NCBI GenBank assembly: GCA_029242745.1 | Contig: JAQWTI010000039.1 | Location: 61,984 to 125,983, forward strand | Source of the DNA: Acidimicrobiales bacterium | Lineage (GTDB): Bacteria; Actinomycetota; Acidimicrobiia; Acidimicrobiales; MedAcidi-G1 | Reading direction: 5' to 3' | Length of the DNA stretch: 64,000 nt | Part shown: piece by piece, positions 47,106 to 55,520 of the stretch | How positions within the stretch are numbered: the stretch's first letter is position 1 | How the letters are laid out: each line of letters opens with the position of its first letter | Made by a program: the position numbers and the translations under genes | The notes under the pieces: generated by a model | What the model was told of the DNA's origin: nothing | The model's database searches: none | What the model saw: the letters and a program-made list of their open reading frames with translations, nothing else

Positions 47106-47788
47106 AAGACAGTTTTTGGCCTAGCCGGGTCTTCCAGCGCAGCTACGAGACCGTCTATCAGCAGATCGAGGTGTTCGGCACGGGGTGTGTCACCATGGTC
47201 GGACCAGTCTCGATGGTCGCCGTTCCACCGAATGCTGGGAGGTAGTTCAATCTGTACGCCCCTGCCAGGTACCCGGTTGACTGGATTGTCGGGGTGTAGG
47301 CCCCGGAGGGTTCGCGGCATGGTCTCCACGTCATCAACCACGCGGTACTCCTCAGGAAGTACCCCTCTCAGGTGTCCAGCCAAATGATGGGCGGCGGCGC
47401 GATCCGCCCCACCGATCAGAATGGCCCAGAAGTCGTCGTGCCGTCCGTAGCCGTGTATTGAGAGCACGGTTTCCACCCGATCCAAGAAGGCATCTAGGTT
47501 CGCGGACACGCCGGACCGGAACCGGGTCGAAGGAAGGTGGCGTCTACACCCGTCGGGCTGCACCAAGGCGTAGTACGAGCCACCGATTCTTGCAGCAACT
47601 TCACGGGCCACTACTTCGGTGGCTCGTTCCAGTCCGCCACCGTGCAGGGCGCATACTCCGGTACCCGATCGCAGTTCGATCTCTTCTGTTACCCCCGCTA
47701 GGGCTAGGAGGCTGGCTAGGTCCTCGATCGGTTCGACTCGGCCCGGAGTTCGATCCTCGACTCCTGATGGTGCAGTAGTCCGTTTCAT
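47102..47788 (-). CDS. Poly-gamma-glutamate hydrolase family protein (DUF867)
   Basis: 228 residues. CALHGGGLERATEVVAREVA and VLSIHGYGRHDDFWAILIGG hold the His residues of the zinc site seen in phage PghP and Bacillus homologues. HPDNPVNRVPGRGVQIELPP completes the family pattern. It may cut gamma-linked glutamate chains. No signal peptide is visible. The ATG overlaps the ccdA stop, so it is in the ccdA/tlpA operon, an unexpected place. No phage genes are nearby. Confidence 0.78.
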   Translation of the reverse strand: MKRTTAPSGVEDRTPGRVEPIEDLASLLALAGVTEEIELRSGTGVCALHGGGLERATEVVAREVAARIGGSYYALVQPDGCRRHLPSTRFRSGVSANLDAFLDRVETVLSIHGYGRHDDFWAILIGGADRAAAHHLAGHLRGVLPEEYRVVDDVETMPRTLRGLHPDNPVNRVPGRGVQIELPPSIRWNGDHRDWSDHGDTPRAEHLDLLIDGLVAALEDPARPKTVF

Positions 47789-48885
47789 CGTCGCCGGTCG
47801 CTGATCGTCCCGTAGATCAAGGCGAAAGCGACTAGTAGAAAAGTAATCGTGAGTAGTGCTTCAAGTGGGGTGGCCCAACGTCCTGGGTTGTCAAACCAGC
47901 CGCCCACACGGCCCGGCCAATTGCTGATCAGGCGACCAACGGGCAGCACCAGTAGGTCTCCGCGGTGGATCAGTCCTTCAGTGACTACCCACACCCCAGC
48001 CACCACCATGTACATCCATTTTCGTGCTTTACCGACCAGGGCGGGCCCAAGGCCCCACGCAACCAGGGTCACCACTACCAACCACAGAGCCAAGCCCAGT
48101 CGCAGGCCACCCACGTGGGCCGCCCAGTTAGTGAGGTGTGATTGGAGGTCACCTACCGCGTCGACGATGGGGTTGGACGGTGCTCTCGGGTTACGCAGAA
48201 TGCGGATCTCGTAGACCCCGTACACGATGAGATAGGCGCCACCCAGCGTTAAAGCCAAGGCTGTGATGCGTTCAAAATAGGGGAGTAGTCGGCGTAGGCG
48301 CCGGACTAGGCCGCCTCTGGCTATGGCCAGCGAGAGCGTGAGCGATGTCACCACGGCGGCCATACCGGCAGCAAATGCGAGGTAGATGGCGATCCCGTCG
48401 ACGATCCCATCGCGACTGAAACTGTCGGCCACGTGAAGAAGAAAGATGGGGGCTGAACAGCCGATGGACACCACGGCGTATGAGGCACCAAAACCCAGAA
48501 CGGAAAAAATTTCTCGGCTCGATGGCCCACGGCTCGGTTTGAAATATGGGATGCGTACTTGGCGACCGGTTAGTTGGAGTAGTCCGTAGGGAACGAACAC
48601 CACTCCAAGAACGACGGTGACCCAAGGAGTCCTTGTGGCCACAGCCTCCTCAGAGACCACGGTGTTGACGGCCAAACCGAGGGCACCAAATACCATTACG
48701 AACGCTGCGGTCAGCACAAGACTGACTGAAAGGCCGCGTAGGACCTGTTCGGGTCGGGCTTGACTGTCAGCAGAGTCACGGCCGAGGAAGTAGCCAAGCC
48801 ATGTCGGGAGCATGGCGAAGCCGCAAGGGTTAATGGCTGTGACGATACCCAGAGTGAACGGCAGGGTTAAGGAGACGTCAATCAC
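47785..48885 (-). CDS. ccdA: Cytochrome c biogenesis / thiol transport protein CcdA (DsbD family)
   Basis: 366 residues, about nine helices, longer than the usual six-helix CcdA. Cys21 in AINPCGFAMLP and the Cys in VSIGCSAPIFLL are the redox pair that moves reductant across the membrane. The extra C-terminal helices resemble a quinone-module-like extension of unknown role. GTG or ATG start overlaps the tlpA stop by 4 bases. Its likely partner is the TlpA-like lipoprotein upstream. Confidence 0.88.
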   Translation of the reverse strand: MIDVSLTLPFTLGIVTAINPCGFAMLPTWLGYFLGRDSADSQARPEQVLRGLSVSLVLTAAFVMVFGALGLAVNTVVSEEAVATRTPWVTVVLGVVFVPYGLLQLTGRQVRIPYFKPSRGPSSREIFSVLGFGASYAVVSIGCSAPIFLLHVADSFSRDGIVDGIAIYLAFAAGMAAVVTSLTLSLAIARGGLVRRLRRLLPYFERITALALTLGGAYLIVYGVYEIRILRNPRAPSNPIVDAVGDLQSHLTNWAAHVGGLRLGLALWLVVVTLVAWGLGPALVGKARKWMYMVVAGVWVVTEGLIHRGDLLVLPVGRLISNWPGRVGGWFDNPGRWATPLEALLTITFLLVAFALIYGTISDRRR

Positions 48886-49424
48886 CGGATCGGCTCCAGA
48901 TGCTTGAGGATGGCAGTGTTCAGCTCTTCAGCGTCCAGCGAGCCGTGGTGGGTGGCGACCAGGTCACCGCCTGCATTCACGAATGCAGTAACCGGTAAGC
49001 CAACGGTGCTGAGGGCAGCCGAGAATTCGCCAGTCGGGTCGCGCCCCTGGAGGTACGTGATCCCAAGTTCATTGACTCGCTGGCCGGCTCGAGTGGGTGA
49101 GTCGCTGATGTTGATTCCAACGAACTGAACTTGGTCGGATATGGCCTTGTGAGCAGCTTGAAGCACCGGCATCTCCTCAAGGCACGGTGTACACCAAGTG
49201 GCCCATAGGTTCACCACAATTGGCCGCTGGTTCTCATCGATAAGGTCATCGAGCGTGGTTTTACCACCGGCCCACAACTCGAAGGGCATGGAGGTCACGT
49301 CGATGGGCGCTTTGGTGGCGCAACCGAAGAGTGTGCCGATTGTTACGACCGCGACGATGATGGCCGCTGCTCCTATCCGGGCAGGTTGATGGGTGGACAC
49401 GGCACTGTCGGGTAGTCGTTGCAA
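48882..49424 (-). CDS. TlpA-like thioredoxin lipoprotein
   Basis: 180 residues. Lipobox TLFGC (Cys35) after a hydrophobic segment, then a thioredoxin fold with NLWATWCTPC (Cys78, Cys81) and the cis-Pro loop VGLPVTAFV. It should reduce disulfides outside the membrane, for example for apocytochrome c or CuA maturation in the oxidase. The start is TTG 49424; GTG 49400 is possible. First gene of the tlpA-ccdA-PGA hydrolase operon. Confidence 0.88.
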   Translation of the reverse strand: MQRLPDSAVSTHQPARIGAAAIIVAVVTIGTLFGCATKAPIDVTSMPFELWAGGKTTLDDLIDENQRPIVVNLWATWCTPCLEEMPVLQAAHKAISDQVQFVGINISDSPTRAGQRVNELGITYLQGRDPTGEFSAALSTVGLPVTAFVNAGGDLVATHHGSLDAEELNTAILKHLEPIR

Positions 49425-49483
49425 GACCCTCGACGGTACCGGCCGCTGGGCTTAGTGCTGGGGTCGAGACATGTCGGTTGCCA

Positions 49484-49522
49484 CACGGGCCGGGGCTCGC
49501 CGGTGCGTCACCCCGGCCCGTG
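49484..49522 (-). terminator. GC-rich stem-loop after whiB
   Basis: CACGGGCCGGGG (49484-49495) pairs with 49511-49522 over 12 bp around a 15-nt loop. It lies 22 bases after the whiB stop and before tlpA. No U-tract. Confidence 0.55.
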
Positions 49523-49544
49523 GTTAGGCGTTCTGTTGGGCAGG

Positions 49545-49883
49545 TCAAGCAGATAGCAGTTCCTGCTGGATACGCACTGGGATGGGCACTATGGGTATCT
49601 GCTCGTCGGGACGTGGCACCTTGGAGGGTCGGCCGCGACGACGCTTGGTGGCCAGAATGTGACCGTTGCGGAACAATTGGCCGCCCCACACGCCCCATGG
49701 CTCACGCCTCCGGATAGCACCTTCCAGGCACGATTCAAGCACTGGACACTCGCCGCAGATGTTCTTGGCCTTTGTGATGTCCCCGATGTCATCGCTGAAG
49801 AAGACACCTGTGGGGACACCGAGGCGCTCACAGGCAGCTTGCTGCCGCCATATCTCTCGTTCGTAGGTCAGTAGTGGTTCCAT
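49545..49883 (-). CDS. WhiB-family iron-sulfur transcription regulator
   Basis: 112 residues. The four cluster cysteines are Cys18 (QAACERL), Cys43, Cys46 and Cys52 (CGECPVLESC). The turn GVWGGQ is at 64-69, and a basic tail (ATKRRRGRPSKVPRP) follows, an AT-hook-like GRP core. WhiB proteins bind a 4Fe-4S cluster and sigma factor. The basic RGRP tail resembles WhiB7/WhiB2 types, but the class is not certain. Single gene with its own stem-loop terminator. Confidence 0.93.
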   Translation of the reverse strand: MEPLLTYEREIWRQQAACERLGVPTGVFFSDDIGDITKAKNICGECPVLESCLEGAIRRREPWGVWGGQLFRNGHILATKRRRGRPSKVPRPDEQIPIVPIPVRIQQELLSA

Positions 49884-49958
49884 GGTCTGGTTGCTCTCTG
49901 GGTTGCTTAGGGATGGTGATTAGTTTTGGTCTGAAGGATTGGGTCTGAAAAACGGTAA

Positions 49959-49984
49959 AGGCCGCCGGATTTCTCCGGCGGCCT
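49959..49984 (-). terminator. Intrinsic terminator, minus strand
   Basis: AGGCCGCCGGA-gaaa-TCCGGCGGCCT, an 11-bp perfect stem with a GAAA tetraloop on the minus strand, followed by TTTACCGTTTTTC. It lies 26 bases past the stop of the small ORF at 50011 and upstream of the whiB start. Confidence 0.8.
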
Positions 49985-50010
49985 CGGGGGTTGGATCTGT
50001 GTCTAGCTAT

Positions 50011-50202
50011 CTAGCTAAACGCTCCCCGGGTCCGCTGGTCGGTCTTGGTGAAACCGTTGGTCCGATAGGTGTTCTTAAATGTCGAGGATTCGACTTGCCA
50101 CGTAGCACCTGGCTTGGTAGGTGCATGACCGAGATGCAGGCGCGGCGAGGACAGATGTACGCCGGCTGCATGGCCGTGAAGGTGGGAGTAGTGGTCGTTC
50201 AT
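50011..50202 (-). CDS. Possible small protein of unknown function
   Basis: 63 residues, not recognised. His-rich start (MNDHYSHLHGHAAGVHLSS), polar basic end (TNGFTKTDQRTRGAFS), no Cys, no membrane segment. There is no good Shine-Dalgarno. Support comes from a strong minus-strand terminator 26 bases after the stop, which needs a transcript here. It may instead be the tail of the metallo-hydrolase transcript or a non-coding RNA. The rest of the 456-base region between the whiB start and 50340 shows no other gene. Confidence 0.33.
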   Translation of the reverse strand: MNDHYSHLHGHAAGVHLSSPRLHLGHAPTKPGATWQVESSTFKNTYRTNGFTKTDQRTRGAFS

Positions 50203-50339
50203 TTGTTCTGTCCGGTAGTCCTCTGGACCTTGTCTTTAGTGGTTGAGCGGCGAAGGCCACCCATTCCGGCATCCATGATAGGGCCAGTTAAGCGATCTCC
50301 ATCCGAGCCGATGGCTACCACCCAAGTCAAATGATTAAA

Positions 50340-51443
50340 TCAATGCGTGGAATACACGGCCTGACCAGCAATTTCATTTCGATCTGCTTGGCCCAGGATC
50401 CGCAGGTGTTCAAGGTGGGCGTAGGTCTCGCTGGCTGCCATGTCGCCCCACGAGCGCTCTTTAAACAACCGCCGCATGAAGACTTCCACGGTTCCCGAAC
50501 CGATATCGTCGCCTGCTTCGCGGATAGTCTCCAGGCGTTCTTCATGGTGGCCAATGATGTGGTCTACCCGGCTAGTCACGTCGCTGAAGGGATGACCATG
50601 GGCTGGGAGTACCTGATGCACCTCGGGGAGTTCTTTCATCCGCTCAAGTGATCGGAAGAACGTGGCCAGAGGGTCATCCATGGGACCGACCCCGTTGATA
50701 TGAGGAGTGATTGTGGGTAGTACGTGATCGCCAGAAAGTAAAATTCCGTCAACTGGGTCGTACAGGCATAGGTGGTCATGGGTGTGGCCTGGTGTGTGGA
50801 GGGCCAGCCAACTCCGCCCCCCGAGTTTGATCTCCTCTCCGTCAACCACGGTCCCAGAGGGCTCTGGGACCCGCCATGACCTCGACCCTCCAGTCACGTC
50901 CATCTCGGACCACCTCCGGAGTTCGGCGACCGGTGGCGGTGTCCGTCGACTACCCCATGGGGTCGGGCGACTCATCATGGCTCGGATTCGCTCGAGGTCC
51001 TCGTCGTCTGCTAAGTCCAACTCACCAGAGTCCATTTCTTCATCAAGTGTTGTGTCCTTCCAAACTGACCGGAAGTCTGCATGAGTGAGGACCTTGGTCC
51101 CGTGGTCGTCACGGAGTCGGTGCACTCCACCGAAATGATCAGGGTGGCTGTGGGTAACTACGGCTGTGTGGACCTTTTCGTAACCGGCACCGACCTTGGC
51201 TAACCGATCGCCAAGGGCGATCCAGGACTCCAAACTGGGTAGGCCCGGATCAACCAAAGTGAAACCGTTTGAGTCCTCAAGTGCGTAGCAGTTGACATGG
51301 CCTAGGCCCGGCATTGTGATGGGGAGTTGAAAACGGAACAACCCAGCGGCCAGTTCATCCACCTCGCTTGAGGGGTCCTCCTGTTCTTGTCGGATTGCCT
51401 TGGCGTGTGGCTCAGAGCCATGAGAACAAGAAGAGTCGGCCAC
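50340..51443 (-). CDS. Metallo-beta-lactamase-fold hydrolase
   Basis: 367 residues. THSHPDHFGG near residue 97 is the metal-binding HxHxDH motif. LHTPGHTHDHLCLYD, GDHVLPTITPH and LPAHGHPFSD supply further ligands. The C-terminal 80 residues are helical and resemble the winged-helix tail of LACTB2-like proteins. The substrate is unknown, possibly a thioester or lactone. GTG start at 51443 without Shine-Dalgarno, 6 nt after TAGTGT. Confidence 0.85.
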   Translation of the reverse strand: MADSSCSHGSEPHAKAIRQEQEDPSSEVDELAAGLFRFQLPITMPGLGHVNCYALEDSNGFTLVDPGLPSLESWIALGDRLAKVGAGYEKVHTAVVTHSHPDHFGGVHRLRDDHGTKVLTHADFRSVWKDTTLDEEMDSGELDLADDEDLERIRAMMSRPTPWGSRRTPPPVAELRRWSEMDVTGGSRSWRVPEPSGTVVDGEEIKLGGRSWLALHTPGHTHDHLCLYDPVDGILLSGDHVLPTITPHINGVGPMDDPLATFFRSLERMKELPEVHQVLPAHGHPFSDVTSRVDHIIGHHEERLETIREAGDDIGSGTVEVFMRRLFKERSWGDMAASETYAHLEHLRILGQADRNEIAGQAVYSTH

Positions 51444-51449
51444 GTTGTC

Positions 51450-51455
51450 ACACTA
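51450..51455 (-). promoter_or_regulatory. -10 box of the metallo-hydrolase gene
   Basis: TAGTGT on the minus strand, 6 nt before the GTG at 51443, leaderless. Confidence 0.38.
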
Positions 51456-51501
51456 GAAGGGGACAGCCGACAGGGCCTAAGCGGCTGGGGTCGGCTGGCC
51501 T

Positions 51502-52038
51502 TCAGGTACTGGGAAAGAGTGCTTCTCGGTAGTGGCGGAGTTCTGCCACCGATTCTCGGATGTCGTCCATGGCCCGGTGTCCGCCCGTCTTCTCGGGGGC
51601 CGATGAAACAACGGTGGGATGCCATCGCCGTGCCAGTTCCTTGATGGTTGAGACGTCAACCGACCTGTAGTGAAGGAATTCTTCAATCTCGGGCAACCAG
51701 CGGAGCAGGAAGCGCCGGTCAGTCCCAATGGAGTTCCCGCAAAGCGGCACGGTACGCGCTTCAGCAATGTGTTCTCGTAGGAAGACCATGGTGGCGTCAC
51801 CGGCTTCGGCCAGTGTGTTGGTTGAAGTGTTGATGGCTTGCAGCAGGCCGCTTTTGGTGTGCATGGTTCGTACGAAGTCGCCCATGCGTTCCAACGCATC
51901 GGGTGGTTGGTGGATGACCATGTTTGGCCCTTCGGCGACGATGGTGAGGTCGTCATCAGTAACCAGCGTGGCGATTTCCACAATCACATCGGAGTCTGGG
52001 TCCAGTCCGGTCATCTCGAGGTCCATCCAAGCCAACAC
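51502..52038 (-). CDS. orn: Oligoribonuclease
   Basis: 178 residues, DEDDh exonuclease. [20 protein letters not shown] gives the first Asp-Glu, [11 protein letters not shown] the second Asp region, [16 protein letters not shown] the third, and [18 protein letters not shown] the final His and Asp. It degrades 2-5 nt RNAs. The frame stays open to 52287, but that extension is unlike Orn. GTG 52038 gives [11 protein letters not shown] and sits 7 nt after a TAGTAT box. It is divergent from dut. Confidence 0.94.
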   Translation of the reverse strand: MLAWMDLEMTGLDPDSDVIVEIATLVTDDDLTIVAEGPNMVIHQPPDALERMGDFVRTMHTKSGLLQAINTSTNTLAEAGDATMVFLREHIAEARTVPLCGNSIGTDRRFLLRWLPEIEEFLHYRSVDVSTIKELARRWHPTVVSSAPEKTGGHRAMDDIRESVAELRHYREALFPST

Positions 52039-52045
52039 GATGTTG

Positions 52046-52073
52046 ATACTAGGGCTTCCGACTGGTCGGTGAA
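52046..52073 (-). promoter_or_regulatory. Promoter of orn, leaderless
   Basis: TTCACC (52068-52073) and TAGTAT (52046-52051) on the minus strand are spaced 16 bases apart. The -10 box lies 7 nt before the GTG. Confidence 0.5.
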
Positions 52074-52101
52074 CCGAGGGGTGGAGGCTAAGGTCGCCAT
52101 T

Positions 52102-52539
52102 GTGCTTGAAATCCCTCTGCTCCGGCTGGTTGACGATCTGTGCCTTCCGACTTATGCGCGGGAGGGAGATGCCGGTGCCGACCTCGTGGCCGCTGAAAAC
52201 ATCACTCTTGCGGCTGGGGGTGGTAGGGCCCTGGTGCCGACCGGTGCAGCTATCGCTATTCCGTTTGGATATGCCGGATTCGTTCAACCGAGGAGTGGCC
52301 TAGCGCTCAAGCACGGCGTGACTTGCCTGAATACCCCTGGCCTCATTGATTCGGGATATCGGGGTGAGTTGAAGGTCCTTCTCATCAACACCGATCCAAC
52401 TGAGAGTTTTGAGGTTGTGCGTGGTGAACGCATTGCTCAACTGGTGATCCAGCGTGTTGAGAATTGTCGGTTCAATCTGGTAGACGAACTACCACCGTCT
52501 GAACGTGGTGAGGGTGGATTTGGATCGACCGGTTACTGA
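52102..52539 (+). CDS. dut: dUTP diphosphatase
   Basis: 145 residues from GTG 52102, which has AAGG 8 nt upstream; GTG 52081 would add seven residues. All five trimeric dUTPase motifs are present: [46 protein letters not shown] and [10 protein letters not shown]. It hydrolyses dUTP to dUMP, keeping uracil out of DNA and feeding thymidylate synthesis. It is present alongside dcd at 580. Confidence 0.95.
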   Translation: MLEIPLLRLVDDLCLPTYAREGDAGADLVAAENITLAAGGGRALVPTGAAIAIPFGYAGFVQPRSGLALKHGVTCLNTPGLIDSGYRGELKVLLINTDPTESFEVVRGERIAQLVIQRVENCRFNLVDELPPSERGEGGFGSTGY

Positions 52540-52555
52540 GTCAGACGGCTGAAAC

Positions 52556-53209
52556 GTGGGTGTAATCGAGTACCTGTCGGGCATCGGTGGTGTTGATGAG
52601 GGAACTCGTGGGACGGTGGTCAACCACCGGATGCGCGAGGTCACAGAACTTGTGGCCGAAGACGGGACCTGGGATGAATCGCTGGCCGTTGAGGTTCGCA
52701 CGCTGTTTGACTCGCTTGCCCCAGAGTGGACGGCTACCCGTGATCATCCAATGCGTAACGCGCCGCTATTGGACGCCCTTGAAAGGGGTGCTGTTGAGGG
52801 CCATATTGTGCTCGAGTTGGGAGCTGGGACATGCATATCGGCGCGGGATCTAGTGGCCCGATATGACCGACTCCTGGCTGCTGATCTTTCTTGGGGAATG
52901 CTCAGCCATGCTGTAGCTGGAGCACCGCCACTTATCTGCGCGGACGGTTCGGCGTTGCCGCTAGCCGATGGAACTCTTGATGTTTTGATTCTGCAGAACA
53001 TGTTTTTATTTGCTGCTGAGGTGGATCGGTGCCTCGCTGTCGGCGGCTGTGTCGTCTGGGTGAACAGCCGAGGTCCAGAGACGCCGATTCACCTGTCCTG
53101 TGATGCCGTGGTGACGGCCCTAGAGGTTGCAACTGGAATTGGTTGGCGGGCCGTTACTTCAACGGTTGGCGAGGCAACTTGGGCTGTTGTGCGCCGGGCG
53201 GTCGCGTGA
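52556..53209 (+). CDS. Class I SAM-dependent methyltransferase
   Basis: 217 residues. SAM motif I is VLELGAGTCISARDL, the acidic residue after strand 2 is in LLAADLSWGML, and motif II is ADGSALPLADGTLDVLILQNMF. The substrate is unknown. The GTG start is 17 bases after dut. The last 56 bases overlap a minus-strand gene. Confidence 0.8.
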   Translation: MGVIEYLSGIGGVDEGTRGTVVNHRMREVTELVAEDGTWDESLAVEVRTLFDSLAPEWTATRDHPMRNAPLLDALERGAVEGHIVLELGAGTCISARDLVARYDRLLAADLSWGMLSHAVAGAPPLICADGSALPLADGTLDVLILQNMFLFAAEVDRCLAVGGCVVWVNSRGPETPIHLSCDAVVTALEVATGIGWRAVTSTVGEATWAVVRRAVA

Positions 53210-53489
53210 GTGGAGCGCTGAGCCGCAGAGTACGACCGTCGCCAGTGAGATCAATGGAGACCTCGTTATCGGATACCCGGTAGTCAATGATCACGTCAGA
53301 GCCAGCTTTTGCCATCTGCGTGACTTTCTCTTGCATTGAAGACGCGAGGTTCCCGATTTCGGATGGCTTGATGCGGTGGATACGCAGAAGGGATGCCAAT
53401 CCAACCCGGGGTAGGTCACCGATTGGTTGGGACGCGGGGAGATGCAGTGTGACCGCTTTGGGATCGTCTCGTCGGGGGATCTGCACCAC
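53154..53489 (-). CDS. Conserved protein of unknown function
   Basis: 111 residues, not recognised. The core reads LPRVGLASLLRIHRIKPSEIGNLASSMQ (as two parts VGLASLLRIHRIKPSEIG and NLASSMQEKV), then DVIIDYRVSDNEVSIDLTGDG, a helix-then-strand order. It looks like a compact cytosolic domain. The GTG start has AGGT just before it. It overlaps the 3' end of the methyltransferase on the other strand, so the C-terminal 18 residues are less constrained. Confidence 0.55.
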   Translation of the reverse strand: MVQIPRRDDPKAVTLHLPASQPIGDLPRVGLASLLRIHRIKPSEIGNLASSMQEKVTQMAKAGSDVIIDYRVSDNEVSIDLTGDGRTLRLSAPLTRPPGAQQPKLPRQPLK

Positions 53490-53587
53490 CTGACGAGTCT
53501 CCCACCTTGTTGACCCAGGTGTGGTGTCGGTATCGACAGTTAAGGATTCATTGGCATACGAGACAGTGGTCGGGCAACATCGTTGGT

Positions 53588-54133
53588 GTGACCGTGCTGG
53601 TCGATGAGGCTGTATGGCCCTGGCGGGGTGCCCGATGGGCCCACCTGGTGAGCGACGAGAGCGTCGCCGAGTTACACGCGTTCGCCCGGCGACTACGGCT
53701 TCGACGTATGGCGTTCCAGGGTGATCACTATGACGTCACCGAGGAGCAACGGGAACAAGCTTTGATCCTCGGTGCTGATGGAGTCCGTGGTCGTGACCTA
53801 GTTCGACGATTACGAGCCGCCGGGCTTCGGCTTGCTGCCGTAGATAGACCGGGTACGTGGGAAGAGGTTGGCCGGTGGTCTTCACCAGGTGTCCGGCCCG
53901 CTCTACCTGATGTGACGATCTTTGGGCCTTTAGTAGGGGCCCTCTCCGGGGTAGATGCCTGTTGGCAGACAGCTGAGGTGGTGGCGTTTCGTAGGACGAA
54001 AGAGATGGCTCTCGTGGTGCAGGACGTGGGAGGTGTAGTGCTTGAACGGATGGTGCCTGTTGGAATCGATGTTTGGTGCCATGACGACAGAATGATTGAG
54101 TTGCTGATGCCTTTACTGGAGACGACCGAGTGA
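53588..54133 (+). CDS. DUF4031-containing protein
   Basis: 181 residues from GTG 53588. The opening VTVLVDEAVWPWRGARWAHLV, LHAFARRLRLRRMAFQGDHYDV is the DUF4031 pattern (shown in parts). The second half, from about residue 95, has short strands and helices with no motif known to me. The function is unknown. The frame is open to 53507, but that part is unlike the family. The stop overlaps the next gene's GTG by 4 bases. Confidence 0.72.
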   Translation: MTVLVDEAVWPWRGARWAHLVSDESVAELHAFARRLRLRRMAFQGDHYDVTEEQREQALILGADGVRGRDLVRRLRAAGLRLAAVDRPGTWEEVGRWSSPGVRPALPDVTIFGPLVGALSGVDACWQTAEVVAFRRTKEMALVVQDVGGVVLERMVPVGIDVWCHDDRMIELLMPLLETTE

Positions 54134-54642
54134 AGTACCGAACTCTGCCCCTATTCATTGCGGTCCTCCTAGTCGGGGCATCGTGTGGTGGTGACGAAAC
54201 AAAGAGTGAGTGGGTGCAGGGAGAGCCACAGGTGATTCCAACGTCGACCACGACCGTTGTGCCTGAGCTGGTGACCAATGGTTGGATACAACTTGGTGAT
54301 CTCTCATTCGATCTCGAGTTCACCTGTTACTCACCGGGGGCTGGTGACGTGACCGCTATCGGAATTGGTGAACACCCGGACAATGGTCAATGGGTTGAGG
54401 CCTTGATCCAGGGGTTCTTGGGCCAGCCCTACGTGGGTCTGACTATCGGTGAGTCAGTACGTTACGAAGCATCACTGGATAGCCCGTTGGAGGTATTTGT
54501 CCATGACGGCACGATCAGCGCGGGAGCCATCGAATGGGTCCGTGGCCTAGATCTAGATTCGGGGGTCGGTGAGCGGATCGGTTATGGCGCGGTATTTGTA
54601 AGTTGCAGTGAGTACGTCCGCGATCTGCCTGAGGACTACTGA
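54130..54642 (+). CDS. Putative lipoprotein
   Basis: 170 residues. A signal peptide ends in the lipobox VGASC (Cys19). A short Thr-rich linker (IPTSTTTVV) leads to a small beta-rich domain. Two further Cys (FTCYSP and FVSCSEY) may form a disulfide. Not recognised. GTGA overlap with the DUF4031 gene. Confidence 0.65.
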   Translation: MKYRTLPLFIAVLLVGASCGGDETKSEWVQGEPQVIPTSTTTVVPELVTNGWIQLGDLSFDLEFTCYSPGAGDVTAIGIGEHPDNGQWVEALIQGFLGQPYVGLTIGESVRYEASLDSPLEVFVHDGTISAGAIEWVRGLDLDSGVGERIGYGAVFVSCSEYVRDLPEDY

Positions 54643-54666
54643 GTTGTGCTTAAGGACAGAACCGGA

Positions 54667-55419
54667 TCAGCCGGGGCAACCGCCTAGTTCCTCGGCCCAA
54701 GGTAGGCGACCAGCCCACATCCGGGTGATTTGAAGACCGTTGGACAGGAACATCACTCGGTAGGTGGCGTCCTGTACATCTTTTGGAATGTAGGCCAGCA
54801 GGTTTCCTGAACCATCGGGAAGCGGTGTTGTACGAATACGTTCACCGAACATTTCAAGTATCCGATCTTCAGTGTCGCCTATCCCGGCACCGGACCGTGT
54901 GGTAATGGTGCGGGTATCGACGTCGACCCGTTCGACAGTTCCAGCTACCACCCAGAAGGTAAGCCCAGCTTGTCCAGCCTCCGGAACGACAAGGAAGCAC
55001 TGGCCAGTAGGCGTAATGGGAGTAAACCGACTCCCGGCTGCTATCTGAGCGTCGTGGACCGTCATGCCAAACATGATCCGGTCAATACCTACGGTGCTCA
55101 CCGACGATGCGGCGTCCAACGTAGGTACACCTAGGCCGTCTACTGGGGGCAACGTACCTAGTGTTTCGGCGGGCTGGTCATCGAGTGTTGTTTCGACAAT
55201 GGTGGTAACAGCGACCAGCGTGACACTATCGGACTCGGTATTGCCGGTCGTCGAGGTTGAAGTTGTGGTTGGCACCCCGGTAGAGGTGCCAATGGTTACC
55301 AGTGTGGTTGGTGCAAGTGGGAGGGTGGGGTCCAGTTCGCTTGATCGGCCACCGAGGCCGAAAAAGAGCACTCCGGCGACGGTAACCACGGCAAGGAGCA
55401 TCAGAAGCACCGGCCGCAT
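54667..55419 (-). CDS. Secreted or membrane-anchored protein with Thr/Ser-rich linker
   Basis: 250 residues. An N-terminal hydrophobic helix (LLMLLAVVTVAGVLFFGLGG) is followed by about 80 residues rich in Thr, Ser and Val. A globular domain from residue 105 (VGIDRIMFGMTVHDAQIAAG ... GIGDTEDRILEMFGERI) has a repeat of the YxxxIGMs-like pattern seen in some secreted actinobacterial proteins. Not assigned. The ATG follows TAGCCT by 6 nt. It is convergent with the lipoprotein gene. Confidence 0.65.
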   Translation of the reverse strand: MRPVLLMLLAVVTVAGVLFFGLGGRSSELDPTLPLAPTTLVTIGTSTGVPTTTSTSTTGNTESDSVTLVAVTTIVETTLDDQPAETLGTLPPVDGLGVPTLDAASSVSTVGIDRIMFGMTVHDAQIAAGSRFTPITPTGQCFLVVPEAGQAGLTFWVVAGTVERVDVDTRTITTRSGAGIGDTEDRILEMFGERIRTTPLPDGSGNLLAYIPKDVQDATYRVMFLSNGLQITRMWAGRLPWAEELGGCPG

Positions 55420-55425
55420 ATGTAC

Positions 55426-55431
55426 AGGCTA
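55426..55431 (-). promoter_or_regulatory. -10 box of the gene at 54667
   Basis: TAGCCT on the minus strand, 6 nt before the ATG at 55419. Confidence 0.38.
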
Positions 55432-55520
55432 GGCGACGGTTCAAATCCTGAACGAGCGTGTGGGTATGCACCAGTTCACGGCGCGACACAATCGTCGGTG
55501 ATCTGTGGTGCACTAGACCA

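Noticed and set aside
49939..50334. 131-residue plus-strand ORF
   Set aside because: It reads through the minus-strand terminator hairpin and has no family motif or Shine-Dalgarno.
49884..50339. tmRNA or RNase P RNA in the gap
   Set aside because: Neither the tRNA-like ends of tmRNA nor the conserved RNase P core sequences are seen on either strand.
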